Positions 6,510 through 7,318 of a stretch of 7,318 nucleotides of DNA are shown piece by piece. Origin of the DNA: Candidatus Poseidoniaceae archaeon (GTDB lineage Archaea > Thermoplasmatota > Poseidoniia > Poseidoniales > Poseidoniaceae); contig DUKK01000047.1 in NCBI GenBank assembly GCA_013329355.1, forward strand, positions 1 to 7,318, read 5' to 3'. The notes beneath the pieces are model-generated. The model made no database searches. It was not told where the DNA came from and saw nothing but the letters and a program-made list of their open reading frames with translations. The position numbers were made by a program, and so were the translations under genes. Position 1 is the first letter of the stretch, and each line of letters starts with the position of its first letter.

Positions 6510-7318
6510 ACTGATACATTTCACCTATTGTGCTGTAAATCTGGAAATCGCTTGACCCAACAAATTCCTCGATTGACTCTTGATCCATGTTGCCTAGTTG
6601 ATTGTCGACAATACCGAAGAATAGTCCGCGCATCTCATCATCAGCAGATAGCGGATCACTACCAACTGTTTGGTAAATCGAGAAATCGTCTGACCCGACG
6701 AATGCTTCTACAACTTCACTTGGAAGGTTTGACCCTAGCAACTCATCGACTATAGAAACAAATGTAACGAATAAATCTTCATCATCGGCTTCTTGTGCAA
6801 CTACCGGTTCCTCATATTCCGGTGTTTCATCATCAACCTCATCCTGGACCATATTAGCCATTATCTGTTTGCGCTCTTTTAGCAGCATCTCAAGTTGAGG
6901 CTTAAGTTCTGCTAGAGTTTCTGAGTCACCAGCTGATTTGGCTTCCTGATAGGCTGGTTTGAGGGTCCTAATTTCATTCTCAATATTATTGAGCATCTCC
7001 TCTGCTGAAAGTTCTATGTCGTCATCTAACAATTCCACAACTGGCGCATCTCTAATTTCCGCAATTTTTTCGTCGTGCTGCTGCTTCCTGAGGACTATTA
7101 TATCACGGTCTAGAGAATGTCCGAATCGGTCTGCATATCTGTCCAGCAAGGAACCGGCTTCCCCCGATGATATTCGGTCAATGTGACCGTATATTTGGGG
7201 CAGAGGTTTGTTGGATTTTTTGGCCCATAAATCACCATAATCATTACTTGCTTTATCTTCCTTTGATTGCTGAAGGCTATTTGCTTCACTGAGTAAAGAT
7301 GGCGCTGGTAAATCGTTG
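6508..7318 (-). CDS. Acidic coiled-coil protein with a duplicated C-terminal motif, N-terminus beyond the window
   Basis: I do not recognise this protein. The frame is open from the right edge, giving 269 visible residues. A TTG at 7147-7149 could be taken as a start, but sequence of the same character continues upstream of it (for example PQIYGHIDRISSG), so it reads as an internal Leu. Counting from the edge: a polar segment with DLWAKKSNKPLPQIYG (about 30-45); LLDRYADRFGHSLDRDIIVLRKQ (split at 57-66 and 67-79), probably helical; an acidic, heptad-like helical stretch (about 103-156); a very acidic linker (DEVDDETPEYEE and EADDED); then two copies of a motif ending FVGSxDFxIYxTxG (186-219 and 233-265). 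There is no transmembrane segment or signal in the visible part. It is followed after 9 bases by the RDD-like gene, so a shared role is likely. The visible part is strongly acidic, whereas its partner's tails are basic. Confidence 0.72.
   Translation of the reverse strand, partial: NDLPAPSLLSEANSLQQSKEDKASNDYGDLWAKKSNKPLPQIYGHIDRISSGEAGSLLDRYADRFGHSLDRDIIVLRKQQHDEKIAEIRDAPVVELLDDDIELSAEEMLNNIENEIRTLKPAYQEAKSAGDSETLAELKPQLEMLLKERKQIMANMVQDEVDDETPEYEEPVVAQEADDEDLFVTFVSIVDELLGSNLPSEVVEAFVGSDDFSIYQTVGSDPLSADDEMRGLFFGIVDNQLGNMDQESIEEFVGSSDFQIYSTIGEMYQ
6523..6621 (-). repeat. Second copy of the FVGSxDFxIYxTxG protein motif
   Basis: This copy encodes residues 233-265 (counted from the window edge): FFGIVDNQLG, then EEFVGSSDFQIYSTIG. 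It aligns with the copy at 6661-6762 after a one-residue gap. The last 14 residues share 10 identities, and the matching 42 bases share about 31. Confidence 0.85.
6661..6762 (-). repeat. First copy of the FVGSxDFxIYxTxG protein motif
   Basis: This copy encodes residues 186-219 (counted from the window edge): FVSIVDELLG, then EAFVGSDDFSIYQTVG. A spacer of about 13 residues (SDPLSADDEMRGL) separates it from the second copy. Confidence 0.85.

Noticed and set aside
6508..7149. A complete 213-residue protein starting at TTG 7149
   Set aside because: The frame continues without a stop to base 7318 with consistent protein-like sequence, so the gene is truncated by the window and the TTG is an internal Leu.

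Overview
This window looks like ordinary chromosome from an archaeon. The evidence is a proteasome-activating nucleotidase (PAN) C-terminus with a HbYX-type end, Shine-Dalgarno sites mixed with leaders that lack one, AT-rich TATA-like elements, and short or absent intergenic spacers. The modest G+C (roughly 40% by eye), the folate-linked formimino pair and the Lys/Ala/Pro-rich tails on a membrane protein would fit a marine Thermoplasmatota lineage such as Marine Group II (Poseidoniales). That placement is an inference and was not tested by any search. I see no insertion sequence, CRISPR array, tRNA, rRNA or phage gene.

Left block (1-1948, + strand): the last 80 residues of PAN, then glutamate formimidoyltransferase (282-1328), whose stop overlaps the start of formimidoyltetrahydrofolate cyclodeaminase (1325-1948) by ATGA. 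The last two genes carry out consecutive steps that move a formimino group onto tetrahydrofolate and release ammonia, as in the end of one histidine-degradation route.

Middle block (1949-5384): a 755-residue methionyl-tRNA synthetase on the - strand, with a GTG start and a fused C-terminal tRNA-binding domain. Its stop codon abuts the cyclodeaminase stop with no base between them. A 133-base divergent promoter region separates it from a CNNM/CorB-type membrane protein with paired CBS domains (+ strand).

Right block (5385-7318): a 142-base convergent spacer, then two tightly linked - strand genes. The downstream one encodes an RDD-like four-helix membrane protein with histone-H1-like Lys/Ala/Pro tails at both ends. 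The upstream one runs off the window edge and encodes an acidic, partly coiled-coil protein that ends in two copies of an unrecognised ~33-residue motif. This pair is the least explained part of the window and the best candidate for something undescribed. The rest is recognisable housekeeping or metabolic content.
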